Positions 1-8,772 of a stretch of DNA of 64,000 nucleotides are shown here, in pieces. Location: contig JALCOL010000004.1 of NCBI GenBank assembly GCA_022649665.1, positions 124,001 through 188,000 of the forward strand, written 5' to 3'. The notes under the pieces were generated by a model that did no database searches, was not told the origin of the DNA, and was given only the letters and a program-made list of their open reading frames with translations. The translations under genes and the position numbers were made by a program. The DNA is from Enterococcaceae bacterium. Its GTDB lineage: Bacteria; Bacillota; Bacilli; Lactobacillales; Enterococcaceae. Position 1 is the first letter of the stretch; each line of letters starts with the position of its first letter.

Positions 1-2
1 GC

Positions 3-323
3 AGCGATGCGGCGATCGAAGCAGCAGATGTCGTGATCATGACAGACGATCTCGAAAAGATCCCGCTTGCCAAACGGATCGCCCAAAAAACCTTGCGGAT
101 CGTTCATGAAAATATTATTTTCTCGCTGGGGGTCAAAGCGGTCGTGCTCGTCTTGGGCGTGCTCGGCCTTGCTACGATGACGGCGGCGGTATTTGCGGAT
201 GTCGGGGTGACGGTTTTGGCCGTCTTCAATGCGATGCGCTGCCTCAACACTGCACCGCTTCTTTCGAAAAAAGACCAGACAAAAGCACAAAAGACGACCG
301 TCGCCGAAGACATATTCGGCTAA
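3..323 (+). CDS. Metal-transporting P-type ATPase, C-terminal fragment
   Basis: The window opens inside this gene; 106 codons remain in frame from base 3 to the stop. The fragment begins with the conserved DAAIEAADVVIMTDDL stretch, the end of the phosphorylation/hinge region in heavy-metal (CadA/ZntA/CopA type) P1B ATPases. Next come the typical KRIAQKTLRIVHENI loop and two hydrophobic segments containing FADVGVTVLAVFNAMR, the final membrane hairpin of Cd/Zn-type pumps. The short tail is polar. By family it exports or imports a transition metal across the cell membrane, but the metal-binding CPx helix lies outside the window, so the metal is not known. A strong hairpin at 356-385 probably ends the transcript. 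Confidence 0.85.
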   Translation, partial: SDAAIEAADVVIMTDDLEKIPLAKRIAQKTLRIVHENIIFSLGVKAVVLVLGVLGLATMTAAVFADVGVTVLAVFNAMRCLNTAPLLSKKDQTKAQKTTVAEDIFG

Positions 324-355
324 AGAAGTTCACGTGGAATACTTTTTACGGGAAT

Positions 356-385
356 CGGGATCATGACCTTGTCATGGTCCCGTTC
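356..385 (+). terminator. Intrinsic terminator of the P-type ATPase gene
   Basis: A 12-base arm CGGGATCATGAC pairs with GTCATGGTCCCG across a three-base loop, with one G-U pair. The U tract is weak (TTCGTCTT). The stem core ATGAC/GTCAT recurs in terminators at 30649 and 55393. Confidence 0.7.
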
Positions 386-415
386 GTCTTGTGCCGCGGA
401 ATGCTTCAGGACGGC

Positions 416-450
416 GTGTATTGACAGATATGATAGAATATAATGGGTAA
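416..450 (+). promoter_or_regulatory. Possible promoter for the tsaB operon
   Basis: A perfect TATAAT lies at 439-444 and a perfect TTGACA at 421-426, but they are only 12 bases apart. They therefore cannot act together as a standard promoter. Either the TATAAT is used with a poor -35 (GTGTAT at 416) or one of the hexamers is coincidental. Start-site mapping would decide. Confidence 0.35.
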
Positions 451-486
451 AGTTGGGTAAAGTATCGAAAGAAAGAGGGTCCAGTT

Positions 487-1212
487 GTGAATATTCTGGC
501 CATAGATACATCGAACCGGACACTGGCTGTCGGCATTCAAGCGGACGGACGGGCACTCGGATCAGTGATGATCAATATCAAAAAAAATCACAGCGTTACG
601 CTGATGCCGGCGATCGAACGTTTATTTGAAGCTGTTCGATTTTCACCGGAACAAATCGACCGCATCGCGGTTTCCGCCGGTCCAGGTTCTTATACGGGAC
701 TGCGGATCGCGGTCACGACCGCGAAAACATTGACATGGACGCTTGGAGCAGAGCTCGTCGGCGTATCTTCGTTAGAAACGCTCGCTGCGAATGCCAAAGG
801 GACGCAGCAGCTGATCGTGCCGCTTTTCAATGCGCGCCGAAACAGCGTCTATACAGCGGCTTACCGCTGGGAAAAAGGTCAACTCAAAGTTGTCCTTGCA
901 GAGCGTTACAGCGGTCTTGCTGAATGGCTGAAAACGTTGAAAGAACAAAAGGAACCGGTGCTTTTTATCGGGGAAACAGCCGATTTTCGTGAACAGCTGG
1001 AAGCTGCATTCCCGCAAAGCATCAATGATTTTCCGGAATGGGATCTTCCCAATGCCCAAGTTCTTGCCGCGCTCGGCGCGAAGCGTGCGCCCCTGTCAGA
1101 TGCGGAAGTCCATCGTTTTCTGCCGCACTATTTGAAGCGTGTCGAAGCCGAACAAAAATGGCTGGAAACTCATCCAAACCAAGGTAATGATGACTATGTG
1201 GAAAAAGTTTGA
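487..1212 (+). CDS. tsaB: tRNA t6A biosynthesis protein TsaB
   Basis: TsaB is the scaffold partner of TsaD in making threonylcarbamoyl-adenosine at position 37 of ANN-decoding tRNAs, in the cytoplasm. The 241-residue protein shows the actin-like N-terminal signature LAIDTSNRTLAVGI and the family motif AVSAGPGSYTGLRIAV near residue 60. The length is normal for the family. The start is GTG, preceded by GAAAGAGGG. Its last codons overlap the start of the next gene, so tsaB, two rimI-like genes and tsaD form one operon ending at the palindromic terminator at 3296. The operon pairing with tsaD makes the assignment secure. Confidence 0.95.
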   Translation: MNILAIDTSNRTLAVGIQADGRALGSVMINIKKNHSVTLMPAIERLFEAVRFSPEQIDRIAVSAGPGSYTGLRIAVTTAKTLTWTLGAELVGVSSLETLAANAKGTQQLIVPLFNARRNSVYTAAYRWEKGQLKVVLAERYSGLAEWLKTLKEQKEPVLFIGETADFREQLEAAFPQSINDFPEWDLPNAQVLAALGAKRAPLSDAEVHRFLPHYLKRVEAEQKWLETHPNQGNDDYVEKV

Positions 1213-1753
1213 TTTCTTTTCAAAATTGACCGAATTGTTTTTCGGCAAAGATAAATACCCGCAAGCTTATAAAAAACGGACACTGGCGCGCGCCGGCGCG
1301 CAGTTCGTCGTTGAAACGATGGACACCCGCCACTTGGATGATGTGATGGAGCTGCAGCGCCGCGTCTATCAAGGCGAGACGCCTTGGCAGCCAGCGGCTT
1401 TTCTAGTCGAGATGCACAATCCGCTGCCGCATTTGTATTTAGTCGTGACGCATCACGGAAAAGTCGTCGCGTTTATCGGCTGCCGCGTCACGAATCAAGA
1501 TGGCCATATCACGAATTTGGCAGTGGATCCTGCTTATCAGCATCGGGGGCTTGCGCTTTTTCTCTTGCAGGAGATCGCTGCCTTTGCCAAAAGTTTGCGC
1601 TGTTCGTCGCTCTCGCTGGAAGTGCGCCTCGGTAATTTAGCGGCCCAGCGTCTTTACCGCAAGTTCGGCTTCATTACGAAAGCGGTCAAAGTCGAGTACT
1701 ATACTGAAACGCAAGAAGATGCATTAGATATGATTTATTTATTTGAAGAATAA
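1196..1753 (+). CDS. GNAT acetyltransferase, RimI-like (first copy)
   Basis: A 185-residue GNAT-fold N-acetyltransferase. Visible motifs are ITNLAVDPAYQHRGLALFLL (acetyl-CoA binding motif A, about residues 105-125) and LEVRLGNLAAQRLYRKFGF, the RimI-type C-terminal motif. A roughly 35-residue basic and aromatic N-terminal extension (MWKKFDFFSKLTELFFG) precedes the domain. The gene overlaps the end of tsaB; ATG codons at 1187, 1190 and 1196 are all possible behind AAGG, and 1196 gives the best spacing. By family it may acetylate the N terminus of ribosomal protein S18 or another protein. With a second RimI-like gene directly downstream, which of the two is the true RimI cannot be told from sequence. 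Confidence 0.85.
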   Translation: MWKKFDFFSKLTELFFGKDKYPQAYKKRTLARAGAQFVVETMDTRHLDDVMELQRRVYQGETPWQPAAFLVEMHNPLPHLYLVVTHHGKVVAFIGCRVTNQDGHITNLAVDPAYQHRGLALFLLQEIAAFAKSLRCSSLSLEVRLGNLAAQRLYRKFGFITKAVKVEYYTETQEDALDMIYLFEE

Positions 1754-1766
1754 GGAGTTATTGAAT

Positions 1767-2222
1767 TTGTTTTTTGGCACGGCATCACAATTGGATATGA
1801 AAGAAGAACGTCTCACCCGCCGGCTGCATCAGATCAGCGGAAAATGTTTTCCGCAGGACACGCCGCGAGAAGCAGATGAATTTGCCGGACTGCTGGCAGA
1901 AGATCGGCTTTTCGCCGCGGCTGCGGCGGAGAAAGTCACTGGTTTTTTGCTGTTTCAAGAAGTATTGGATGAAAGCGAGATCCACACAGTCGCGGTCCAT
2001 CCGGATTTTCAGCAGCGCGGTCAGGGCAGCCAGCTGCTCGAAGCGTATTTGAAGCATGCTGAAAAAAACGGAATCGCAAAAGTTTTTTTAGAAGTGCGCT
2101 GCAGCAATCAAGCAGCGATCGCGCTTTATAAAAAGAAGGGATTTCGGCAATTATCCAAACGAAAAAATTATTATCAAAATCCAGTTGAAGACGCCTTAGT
2201 CATGTATTGGGGAGAAGAATAA
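1767..2222 (+). CDS. rimI: Ribosomal-protein-alanine acetyltransferase RimI-like (second copy)
   Basis: This is the second of two adjacent GNAT acetyltransferases. It has about 151 residues, close to the usual RimI length. It carries [20 protein letters not shown] (acetyl-CoA motif) and [20 protein letters not shown] (RimI motif). No ATG fits the start; AAGGAG at 1752 sits nine bases before TTG at 1767, which I take as the start. It overlaps no neighbour and is followed by tsaD after five bases. Position directly before tsaD is the classical rimI position, so I give this copy the symbol. Target specificity is inferred from family only. Confidence 0.82.
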   Translation: MFFGTASQLDMKEERLTRRLHQISGKCFPQDTPREADEFAGLLAEDRLFAAAAAEKVTGFLLFQEVLDESEIHTVAVHPDFQQRGQGSQLLEAYLKHAEKNGIAKVFLEVRCSNQAAIALYKKKGFRQLSKRKNYYQNPVEDALVMYWGEE

Positions 2223-2226
2223 CGGA

Positions 2227-3264
2227 ATGGAAATATTTACGAAACCACGCAAGCTGCTGCTGGCGATCGAAAGCAGCTGCGATGAAACAAGTGCGGCAGT
2301 CGTTGAAGACGAAACGGATGTGCTGAGCAATGTGATCGCCACGCAGATCAAAAGCCACAAACGCTTTGGCGGCGTCGTGCCGGAAGTTGCCAGCCGCCAT
2401 CATGTCGAGCAGATCACGATCTGCATCGATGAGGCGCTGAAAGAAGCTGAAGTGTCGCCGCAAGATTTAAGCGGCGTCGCGGTTACATACGGTCCAGGGC
2501 TTGTCGGTTCGCTCTTGATCGGGATCACTGCGGCAAAATCATTTGCTTGGGCAAATCATCTGCCGCTGATCCCAGTCAACCATATGATCGGACACTTGTA
2601 TGCGGCAAAAGTGCTGCAGCCGCTTCGATATCCGCTGTTAGCGCTGCTGGTCAGCGGCGGGCACACTGAACTGGTCTTGATGACCGGCGACACAACGTTT
2701 CAAATGCTCGGGGAAACGCGTGATGATGCGGCCGGTGAAGCGTATGACAAAGTCGGGCGTGTCCTAGGACTCAGCTATCCGTCGGGCAAACCGCTTGATG
2801 AATTGGCGCATCAAGGAAAAGATACCTTTCATTTTCCGCGGGCGATGATCCATGAAGATAATTATGATTTCAGCTTCAGCGGCTTGAAATCAGCGTTCAT
2901 CAATACCGTCCATAATGCCGAACAGCGCGGTGAAACGCTGTCAAAACCGGACTTGGCTGCAAGTTTTCAAGCAGCTGTCGTCGAAGTCCTGGTGGAGAAA
3001 ACGCTCCGTGCGGCCGAGGCATTCCATGCCAAACAAGTTTTGATCGCCGGCGGAGTTGCAGCCAACCAAGGCTTGCGCGCACAATTAACACACGCAATGA
3101 AAGAAAAACTGCCGGCGGTTGAGCTGATCATCCCGCCGCTGCGCCTTTGCGGTGATAACGCCGCGATGATCGGCGCCGCGGGATTTGCACTGGCGAAAAG
3201 CGGAGTACTTGCTGATGGAACGCTGAACGCCGACCCAAGCTTGGAGTTCCCGGCAATGCCGTGA
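2227..3264 (+). CDS. tsaD: tRNA N6-adenosine threonylcarbamoyltransferase TsaD
   Basis: TsaD is the catalytic subunit that transfers the threonylcarbamoyl group from TC-AMP to A37 of tRNA. The 345-residue protein is full length. It begins with [16 protein letters not shown], has metal-binding histidines in NHMIGHLYA (His119 and His123), the phosphate-binding SGGHTELV loop and the C-terminal GDNAAMIG motif. The RBS is GGAGAAG, with ATG at 2227. It closes the tsaB operon and is followed by a 50-base palindromic terminator that it shares with the convergent gene at 3351. Confidence 0.97.
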   Translation: MEIFTKPRKLLLAIESSCDETSAAVVEDETDVLSNVIATQIKSHKRFGGVVPEVASRHHVEQITICIDEALKEAEVSPQDLSGVAVTYGPGLVGSLLIGITAAKSFAWANHLPLIPVNHMIGHLYAAKVLQPLRYPLLALLVSGGHTELVLMTGDTTFQMLGETRDDAAGEAYDKVGRVLGLSYPSGKPLDELAHQGKDTFHFPRAMIHEDNYDFSFSGLKSAFINTVHNAEQRGETLSKPDLAASFQAAVVEVLVEKTLRAAEAFHAKQVLIAGGVAANQGLRAQLTHAMKEKLPAVELIIPPLRLCGDNAAMIGAAGFALAKSGVLADGTLNADPSLEFPAMP

Positions 3265-3295
3265 TAAGAGGTTCCTTCAAGCGTATTTTGTAACT

Positions 3296-3345
3296 AAACA
3301 GAAACAGGGAGCACCGCCGATCGGCGGTGCTCCCTGTTTCTGTTT
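3296..3345. terminator. Perfect 50-base palindromic bidirectional terminator
   Basis: The 25-base left arm (3296-3320) is the exact reverse complement of the right arm (3321-3345), with centre CGATCG and no unpaired loop base. AAACA/TGTTT ends give A and T tracts on both sides. It lies between the convergent tsaD and DUF308 genes and can stop transcription from either strand. Confidence 0.9.
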
Positions 3346-3350
3346 GGCTT

Positions 3351-3881
3351 TTAAACGGTACGCCGGCGAAAGGCCGCGAAGATGAAAAGGATCCCGAAGC
3401 TGAAGCAAAAGACACTGATAAAGAAAGTCAAAGTGACGAGCGAGAGATTTGGATTGAACAAAAGATAGATCCCCAAAATGATCGCCAAAATGCTGATGAT
3501 GACGTTTAGCCAGTAGTGTGCTTTGCTGAACTGTTTAACGACATCCATCGAGATCAAACCGCCGATCCCGTCGAACAAGAACCAGAATGCAAACATATAC
3601 GCTAAGAACAAAAGCCCGGCGACCGGCCGAATAAAGATCATCAGCCCGATGAAAATATCCAAAATGCACGTGAAAATCAGCAAGCCGCTTCTGAAACCGG
3701 TCAGCTCTTTCATTTTATAGTGGAGATATAAACCATAACACCCGCGAATAATAGCAAGACAGGCGAAGAGCACCATAAAACCGAAAAGACTAGCTCCGGG
3801 GTTTGCCACTGCAAGGATCCCGAGGATCACGAAAAAAGCGCCGAGCAAGAGAGCTGCCCAATCAATAGTTCTTTCTGTCAT
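3351..3881 (-). CDS. HdeD/DUF308 family membrane protein
   Basis: A 176-residue, very hydrophobic protein with about six predicted membrane segments arranged as three repeated pairs. Internal similarity such as FFVILGILAVANPGASLFGF and ILAIILGIYLLFNPNLSLVT is the DUF308/HdeD repeat. Members are membrane proteins, some linked to acid or general stress, but the molecular function is not established. It is transcribed alone on the minus strand, with AGGAGG before ATG and a promoter at 3914-3942, and ends in the shared palindromic terminator. No partner gene is visible. Confidence 0.85.
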   Translation of the reverse strand: MTERTIDWAALLLGAFFVILGILAVANPGASLFGFMVLFACLAIIRGCYGLYLHYKMKELTGFRSGLLIFTCILDIFIGLMIFIRPVAGLLFLAYMFAFWFLFDGIGGLISMDVVKQFSKAHYWLNVIISILAIILGIYLLFNPNLSLVTLTFFISVFCFSFGILFIFAAFRRRTV

Positions 3882-3913
3882 ATCAATTCCTCCTTTTTTT
3901 GTATTACATATTT

Positions 3914-3942
3914 ATTGTGAGTAATTTTTTAAGATCCGTCAA
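3914..3942 (-). promoter_or_regulatory. Promoter of the DUF308 gene
   Basis: On the minus strand TTGACG and CACAAT are separated by 17 bases, about 35 bases before the AGGAGG of the DUF308 gene. Confidence 0.6.
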
Positions 3943-3985
3943 AGAATAAGACTTTTAATGATCTTTTTCCGAAAGAAACGCAATT

Positions 3986-4015
3986 TTGGGCGGAACGCGG
4001 GCAATAGTATATAAT
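3986..4015 (+). promoter_or_regulatory. Promoter of the hypothetical gene at 4062
   Basis: TTGGGC and a perfect TATAAT (4010-4015) are separated by 18 bases, about 45 bases upstream of the start codon. This promoter is divergent from the DUF308 promoter, 44 bases away. Confidence 0.65.
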
Positions 4016-4061
4016 AGATGAGACGAAGCGGTTTCTGCTGATCATAAAAGGAGTGGGAGTT

Positions 4062-4397
4062 ATGGAGAATTTGTTGAGCGAAAAACTTCACAATGTGAAA
4101 GAAAAAAGAAATCACGGCGACATTACGGAAAGTATGTTTGCGGAATATGTCCAAGGAGTCAATCTGGCCTTGAAATTTATCGGAGCGGCATATGATCCGG
4201 TAGCTGGGGAGATCATTGAGACAAAAGCCGATGAGCGGGTGATCGTCAGCGACTTCGGGCTTGAAAACCAGATCGCGATCGATTGCTTCAAATCAGGATT
4301 TTATATGGTGATCTCAACGGTCTTCGAAGAAAAAGAATTGACGGAAGCGATCAAGCGCCAAGAGGCGATCGTCAAAGATATCGACGAAAAGCTCTAG
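4062..4397 (+). CDS. Uncharacterised small soluble protein
   Basis: I do not recognise this 111-residue protein. It is soluble, acidic overall, with charged helices at both ends (MENLLSEKLHNVKEKR and EAIKRQEAIVKDIDEKL). A central segment, DFGLENQIAIDCFKSGFYMVI, contains the only cysteine. No signal peptide or membrane segment is seen. A good RBS (AAGGAG) precedes ATG at 4062 and it has its own TATAAT promoter, so it is very likely a real gene. It stands alone between DUF308 and rpsB, on the rpsB strand, and no terminator separates it from the rpsB promoter region. Confidence 0.7.
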   Translation: MENLLSEKLHNVKEKRNHGDITESMFAEYVQGVNLALKFIGAAYDPVAGEIIETKADERVIVSDFGLENQIAIDCFKSGFYMVISTVFEEKELTEAIKRQEAIVKDIDEKL

Positions 4398-4474
4398 CCG
4401 GCGGGAAGTTTTTGCGACTTGCAAAGTGAGTGAAAATCAGATACAATTTGAATGTTGGTCTGGACTTTTTTTAG

Positions 4475-4503
4475 TTGCATCTGTACCGGTTTTTTTGTAT
4501 ACT
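4475..4503 (+). promoter_or_regulatory. Strong promoter of rpsB
   Basis: TTGCAT (4475-4480) and TATACT (4498-4503) are 17 bases apart. Transcription would start near 4510, giving an untranslated leader of about 135 bases before rpsB. Confidence 0.8.
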
Positions 4504-4644
4504 GACAGAGGTCGCTAGAAGAAGAGACCAAAAAATCCACATCAAAAGATGATTTGTGTGCGGGGTGCTTTGCTTGCCAAAGTCCGCGGCAGAGTTCGCA
4601 GTCTTTTGAGAGGGAAATCAAAAACCAAAACGGAGGAAACAAAC

Positions 4645-5442
4645 ATGGCAGTCATTTCTATGAAACAATTGCTTGAAGCGGGTGTGCATTTCGGACACCA
4701 AACACGTCGCTGGAACCCGAAAATGAAGAAATACATCTTTACTGAAAGAAACGGGATCTACATCATCGACTTGCAAAAAACAGTTAAATTGATCGACAAG
4801 GCATACGACTATATGCGCAAAGTCGCTGAAGACGGCGGAGTTGCATTGTTCGTCGGCACCAAAAAACAAGCACAAGAATCGATCAAAGATGAAGCGATTC
4901 GTGCGGGTCAATACTACGTCAACCATCGCTGGTTGGGCGGAACATTGACAAACTGGGATACGATCCAAAAACGGATCGCCCAATTGAAACATATCAACAA
5001 AATGGAAGAAGACGGCACTTTCGAAGTCCTTCCGAAAAAAGAAGTTTCCGGTTTGAAAAAAGAACGCGAACGCCTTGAAAAATTCTTGGGCGGAATTGCG
5101 GATATGCCGCATATTCCAGATGTGATCTACATCGTTGACCCGCGCAAAGAACGTATCGCTGTTCAAGAAGCACATAAATTGAATATCCCGATCGTTGCAA
5201 TGGTCGATACCAACTGCGATCCGGACGAAATCGACGTAGTGATCCCGTCAAATGATGACGCGATCCGCGCGGTCAAACTCATCACCAGCAAAATGGCGGA
5301 TGCTTTCATCGAAGGCCGTCAAGGGGAAGATGAAGTTGCAGAAGAAACATTTACAAAACCAGGCGAAGAAAAAGTAGTTGGGACCCCATCGCTTGAAGAA
5401 ATCGTTGATGTTGTCGAAGGAGACAACCAAACAGAAGCTTAA
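4645..5442 (+). CDS. rpsB: 30S ribosomal protein S2
   Basis: S2 is a structural protein of the small ribosomal subunit. The 265-residue protein begins [20 protein letters not shown] and contains [21 protein letters not shown] and the conserved [12 protein letters not shown]. The acidic C-terminal tail is typical of Gram-positive S2. GGAGG precedes ATG at 4645; the frame is open further upstream, but no RBS supports that. It is transcribed from the TTGCAT/TATACT promoter through a leader of about 135 bases. A terminator-like hairpin lies between it and tsf, so S2 may be made in excess over the downstream genes. Confidence 0.98.
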   Translation: MAVISMKQLLEAGVHFGHQTRRWNPKMKKYIFTERNGIYIIDLQKTVKLIDKAYDYMRKVAEDGGVALFVGTKKQAQESIKDEAIRAGQYYVNHRWLGGTLTNWDTIQKRIAQLKHINKMEEDGTFEVLPKKEVSGLKKERERLEKFLGGIADMPHIPDVIYIVDPRKERIAVQEAHKLNIPIVAMVDTNCDPDEIDVVIPSNDDAIRAVKLITSKMADAFIEGRQGEDEVAEETFTKPGEEKVVGTPSLEEIVDVVEGDNQTEA

Positions 5443-5451
5443 TGAATGAGG

Positions 5452-5511
5452 CTGTCTCAAAGGCGCTATTGGCTGTATTTTAGCCGGACCCTCCTTTGAG
5501 GCAGTTTTTTT
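5452..5511 (+). terminator. Terminator or attenuator between rpsB and tsf
   Basis: CTGTCTCAAAGG (5452-5463) pairs with CCTTTGAGGCAG (5493-5504). An inner GGCT/AGCC stem lies inside the loop and seven T follow. Since tsf has no clear promoter of its own, the hairpin probably lowers read-through rather than ending the operon. Confidence 0.8.
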
Positions 5512-5536
5512 CAGAAAATTTGAGGAGGAAACATCA

Positions 5537-6421
5537 ATGGCAAAAGTTACTGCAAAAATGGTTAAAGAATTACGCGACTCGACAGGCGTCGGCATGATGG
5601 ACGCAAAACGCGCTTTGGTCGAAGTAGACGGCGATATGGATCAAGCAGTCGATCTATTGCGTGAAAAAGGAATGGCGAAAGCCGCGAAGAAGAGCGACCG
5701 CATCGCAGCGGAAGGTTTGGCTGCTGTGCATATCGAAGGCAATACCGCTTCTCTTGTCGAAGTCAATTCAGAAACCGACTTTGTAGCGAAAAATGAACTT
5801 TTCCAAAATCTTGTCAAAGAAATCGCCAAAGAAGTAGCCATCAATAAGCCAGCTGATGTAGAGGCTGCCAAAGAATTGAAAACCGCTGACGGCAAAACGA
5901 TCAGCGAAGCTTTGATCGAAGCGACCCAAGTTATCGGCGAAAAGATCAGCTTCCGCCGTTTTGAAATCGTGGAAAAAAATGATTCGCAGGCATTTGGCGC
6001 CTACTTGCATATGGGCGGGAAAATCGCAGTCGTTGTCGTTCTTGACGGCACGACGGATCAAGAATTGGCCAAAGACATCGCGATGCACGTGGCTGCGATC
6101 AATCCGCGCTATGTGAACGAAAGCCAAATCCCGGCCAGCGAATTGGAACATGAAAAAACCGTTTTGACGGAACAAGCATTGAACGAAGGCAAGCCTGAAA
6201 AGATCGTTGAAAAAATGGTTATCGGCCGTTTGAAGAAATTCAAGGCGGAAATCTGCTTGGTCGATCAACCGTTCGTCAAAGATCCTGACTTGACGGTTGA
6301 AAAATATTTGGCACAAAAAGGTGCAAAAGTCGAAGGTTTCGTACGTTACGAAGTCGGCGAAGGCATCGAAAAACGCGAAGACAATTTTGTCGATGAAGTC
6401 ATGAACCAAATGAAAAAATAA
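5537..6421 (+). CDS. tsf: Elongation factor Ts
   Basis: EF-Ts is the guanine nucleotide exchange factor for EF-Tu. At 294 residues it is full length. It opens with the UBA-like domain containing [17 protein letters not shown], followed by the signature [16 protein letters not shown]. The RBS GAGGAGG precedes ATG at 5537. It lies in the conserved rpsB-tsf-pyrH-frr order, with a hairpin on each side that could tune relative expression. Confidence 0.98.
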   Translation: MAKVTAKMVKELRDSTGVGMMDAKRALVEVDGDMDQAVDLLREKGMAKAAKKSDRIAAEGLAAVHIEGNTASLVEVNSETDFVAKNELFQNLVKEIAKEVAINKPADVEAAKELKTADGKTISEALIEATQVIGEKISFRRFEIVEKNDSQAFGAYLHMGGKIAVVVVLDGTTDQELAKDIAMHVAAINPRYVNESQIPASELEHEKTVLTEQALNEGKPEKIVEKMVIGRLKKFKAEICLVDQPFVKDPDLTVEKYLAQKGAKVEGFVRYEVGEGIEKREDNFVDEVMNQMKK

Positions 6422-6429
6422 GCGATCGA

Positions 6430-7225
<796 letters not shown>

Positions 7226-7262
7226 AGCAAACTATCTCAATATCCGAGGAGGAATGAAAAGA

Positions 7263-7817
7263 ATGGCTGATGTGATCAGTATCGCAAAAGAAAAAATGAA
7301 GAAGGCTGAAGAAAGCCTGCAAAGAGATCTGGGGCATATCCGCGCCGGACGCGCCAATGCGTCGCTTTTGGACCGGATCCAAGTCGAATATTACGGAGCG
7401 CCGACACCGCTCAATCAGTTGGCTTCGATCACGATCCCCGAAGCACGCGTTCTCATGGTAACGCCGTTTGACAAGAGCATTTTGAAAGATATCGAAAAAG
7501 CGCTTTTGGCAAGCGATATCGGGATCTCACCGGCAAATGACGGCAATGTGATCCGGCTCGTGATTCCGCAATTGACCGAAGAACGCCGCAAAGAACTTTC
7601 AAAAGAAGTCGGCAAAGAAGCTGAAAATGCCAAGATCTCGATCCGCAACATCCGCCGCGAAGCGATGGATGATCTGCGCAAACAAGAAAAAAACGGCGAC
7701 ATTACCGAAGACGAGTTGCGCGGTCTTGAAAAAGATGTGCAGAACGTTACCGACAAGAGCGTCAAAAATATCGACAAACTCGCTGACGACAAGTCGGAAG
7801 AATTGTTAGAAGTATAG
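7263..7817 (+). CDS. frr: Ribosome recycling factor
   Basis: RRF splits post-termination ribosomes together with EF-G. The 184-residue protein has the family signature [20 protein letters not shown] near residue 22 and the C-terminal three-helix stretch [27 protein letters not shown] at 7245 places the start at ATG 7263; the ATG at 7254 is only two bases from the Shine-Dalgarno. A terminator follows at 7847. Confidence 0.97.
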   Translation: MADVISIAKEKMKKAEESLQRDLGHIRAGRANASLLDRIQVEYYGAPTPLNQLASITIPEARVLMVTPFDKSILKDIEKALLASDIGISPANDGNVIRLVIPQLTEERRKELSKEVGKEAENAKISIRNIRREAMDDLRKQEKNGDITEDELRGLEKDVQNVTDKSVKNIDKLADDKSEELLEV

Positions 7818-7846
7818 ATTCTCAGAGCACCGTTGATTCGAAATAG

Positions 7847-7878
7847 AGGGCCGTGGCAATTCGTCACCGGTCCTTTTT
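7847..7878 (+). terminator. Terminator after frr
   Basis: AGGGCCGTGGC pairs with GTCACCGGTCC with one bulge and G-U pairs, followed by five T. Confidence 0.65.
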
Positions 7879-7949
7879 GATTTTCAGCAGCGCAGAAAGC
7901 CTAATTTTTTTTGAAATCTCCGGGGAAAATAGGAATTTGCGGGAAAAAT

Positions 7950-7958
7950 TGCTATAAT
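7950..7958 (+). promoter_or_regulatory. Extended -10 promoter for uppS operon
   Basis: TGC directly precedes a perfect TATAAT (7953-7958), giving an extended -10 element. No good -35 is visible. The start codon of uppS lies 38 bases downstream of the hexamer. Confidence 0.65.
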
Positions 7959-7995
7959 AACCAAAGACTTAGCTCGATGAAGGAGAGAATCAATC

Positions 7996-8772
7996 GTGAA
8001 ATTGTTTTCGAAAAATGCTTCGGAGGAACCTGCGGCGTTTGACGCTGCCGGCCAGATCCCGGCGCACGTCGCGATTATTATGGACGGCAACGGCCGCTGG
8101 GCGAAAAAACGGTTGATGCCGCGGATCGCTGGGCATCGCCAAGGGATGGAAACGCTGAAAAAGATCACACTCCATGCCGCGAAGCTCGGTGTGAAAGTAT
8201 TGACGGTCTATGCGTTTTCGACCGAAAATTGGAAGCGGCCGCAAAAAGAAGTCGATTTTTTGATGCAGATGCCGGTCGACTTATTTGGGACATTCGTTCC
8301 CGACTTGATCAAAAATAACGTTAAAGTCCGCATCATGGGTTTTACGGACCAATTGCCTGCCCATACCCAGAAAGCCTGCGAAGAAGCGATCAAAGATACC
8401 GCACATTGTACGGGGATGACGCTGAATTTTGCGATGAACTATGGTTCGCGCGCTGAAATCGCACGCGCTGTCAAAGAAATCGCCCAAGATGCCGCAGATG
8501 GCAAATTAGCGCCGGAAGAGATCAGTGAAGAAACGATCCAAACACATTTGATGACGGCGGACCTCGGCAAACTCGCTGATCCGGAATTTTTGATCCGGAC
8601 CTCCGGCGAAGAGCGCCTCAGTAATTTTCTGCTTTGGCAGCTTGCCTATAGCGAGATGTATTTTACCGATACGTATTGGCCGGATTTCGGTGAAAAAGAA
8701 CTTGAGAAAGCGCTCGGCATCTTCCAGCACCGCAACCGCCGCTTTGGCGGGATCGAAAAGGAGGATGCCTAA
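7996..8772 (+). CDS. uppS: Undecaprenyl diphosphate synthase
   Basis: UppS condenses isopentenyl diphosphate units onto farnesyl diphosphate to make the C55 lipid carrier for cell wall synthesis. The 258-residue cis-prenyltransferase carries IIMDGNGRWAKKR with the catalytic Asp, YAFSTENWKRP, and the C-terminal IRTSGEERLSNFLLWQLAY motif. The start is GTG at 7996 with GAAGGAG. Its stop overlaps the cdsA start by one base, so the two are translationally coupled. Confidence 0.97.
   Translation: MKLFSKNASEEPAAFDAAGQIPAHVAIIMDGNGRWAKKRLMPRIAGHRQGMETLKKITLHAAKLGVKVLTVYAFSTENWKRPQKEVDFLMQMPVDLFGTFVPDLIKNNVKVRIMGFTDQLPAHTQKACEEAIKDTAHCTGMTLNFAMNYGSRAEIARAVKEIAQDAADGKLAPEEISEETIQTHLMTADLGKLADPEFLIRTSGEERLSNFLLWQLAYSEMYFTDTYWPDFGEKELEKALGIFQHRNRRFGGIEKEDA

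Noticed and set aside
421-444. TTGACA and TATAAT as one strong promoter before tsaB
   Set aside because: They are only 12 bases apart, too close for sigma-A use together.
7415-7867. Long minus-strand open frame opposite frr, and similar ones opposite polC, infB and tsf
   Set aside because: They are antisense to clearly coding conserved genes, lack ribosome binding sites, and their Ser/Arg/Phe-rich translations are what the codon bias of the real strand would give.
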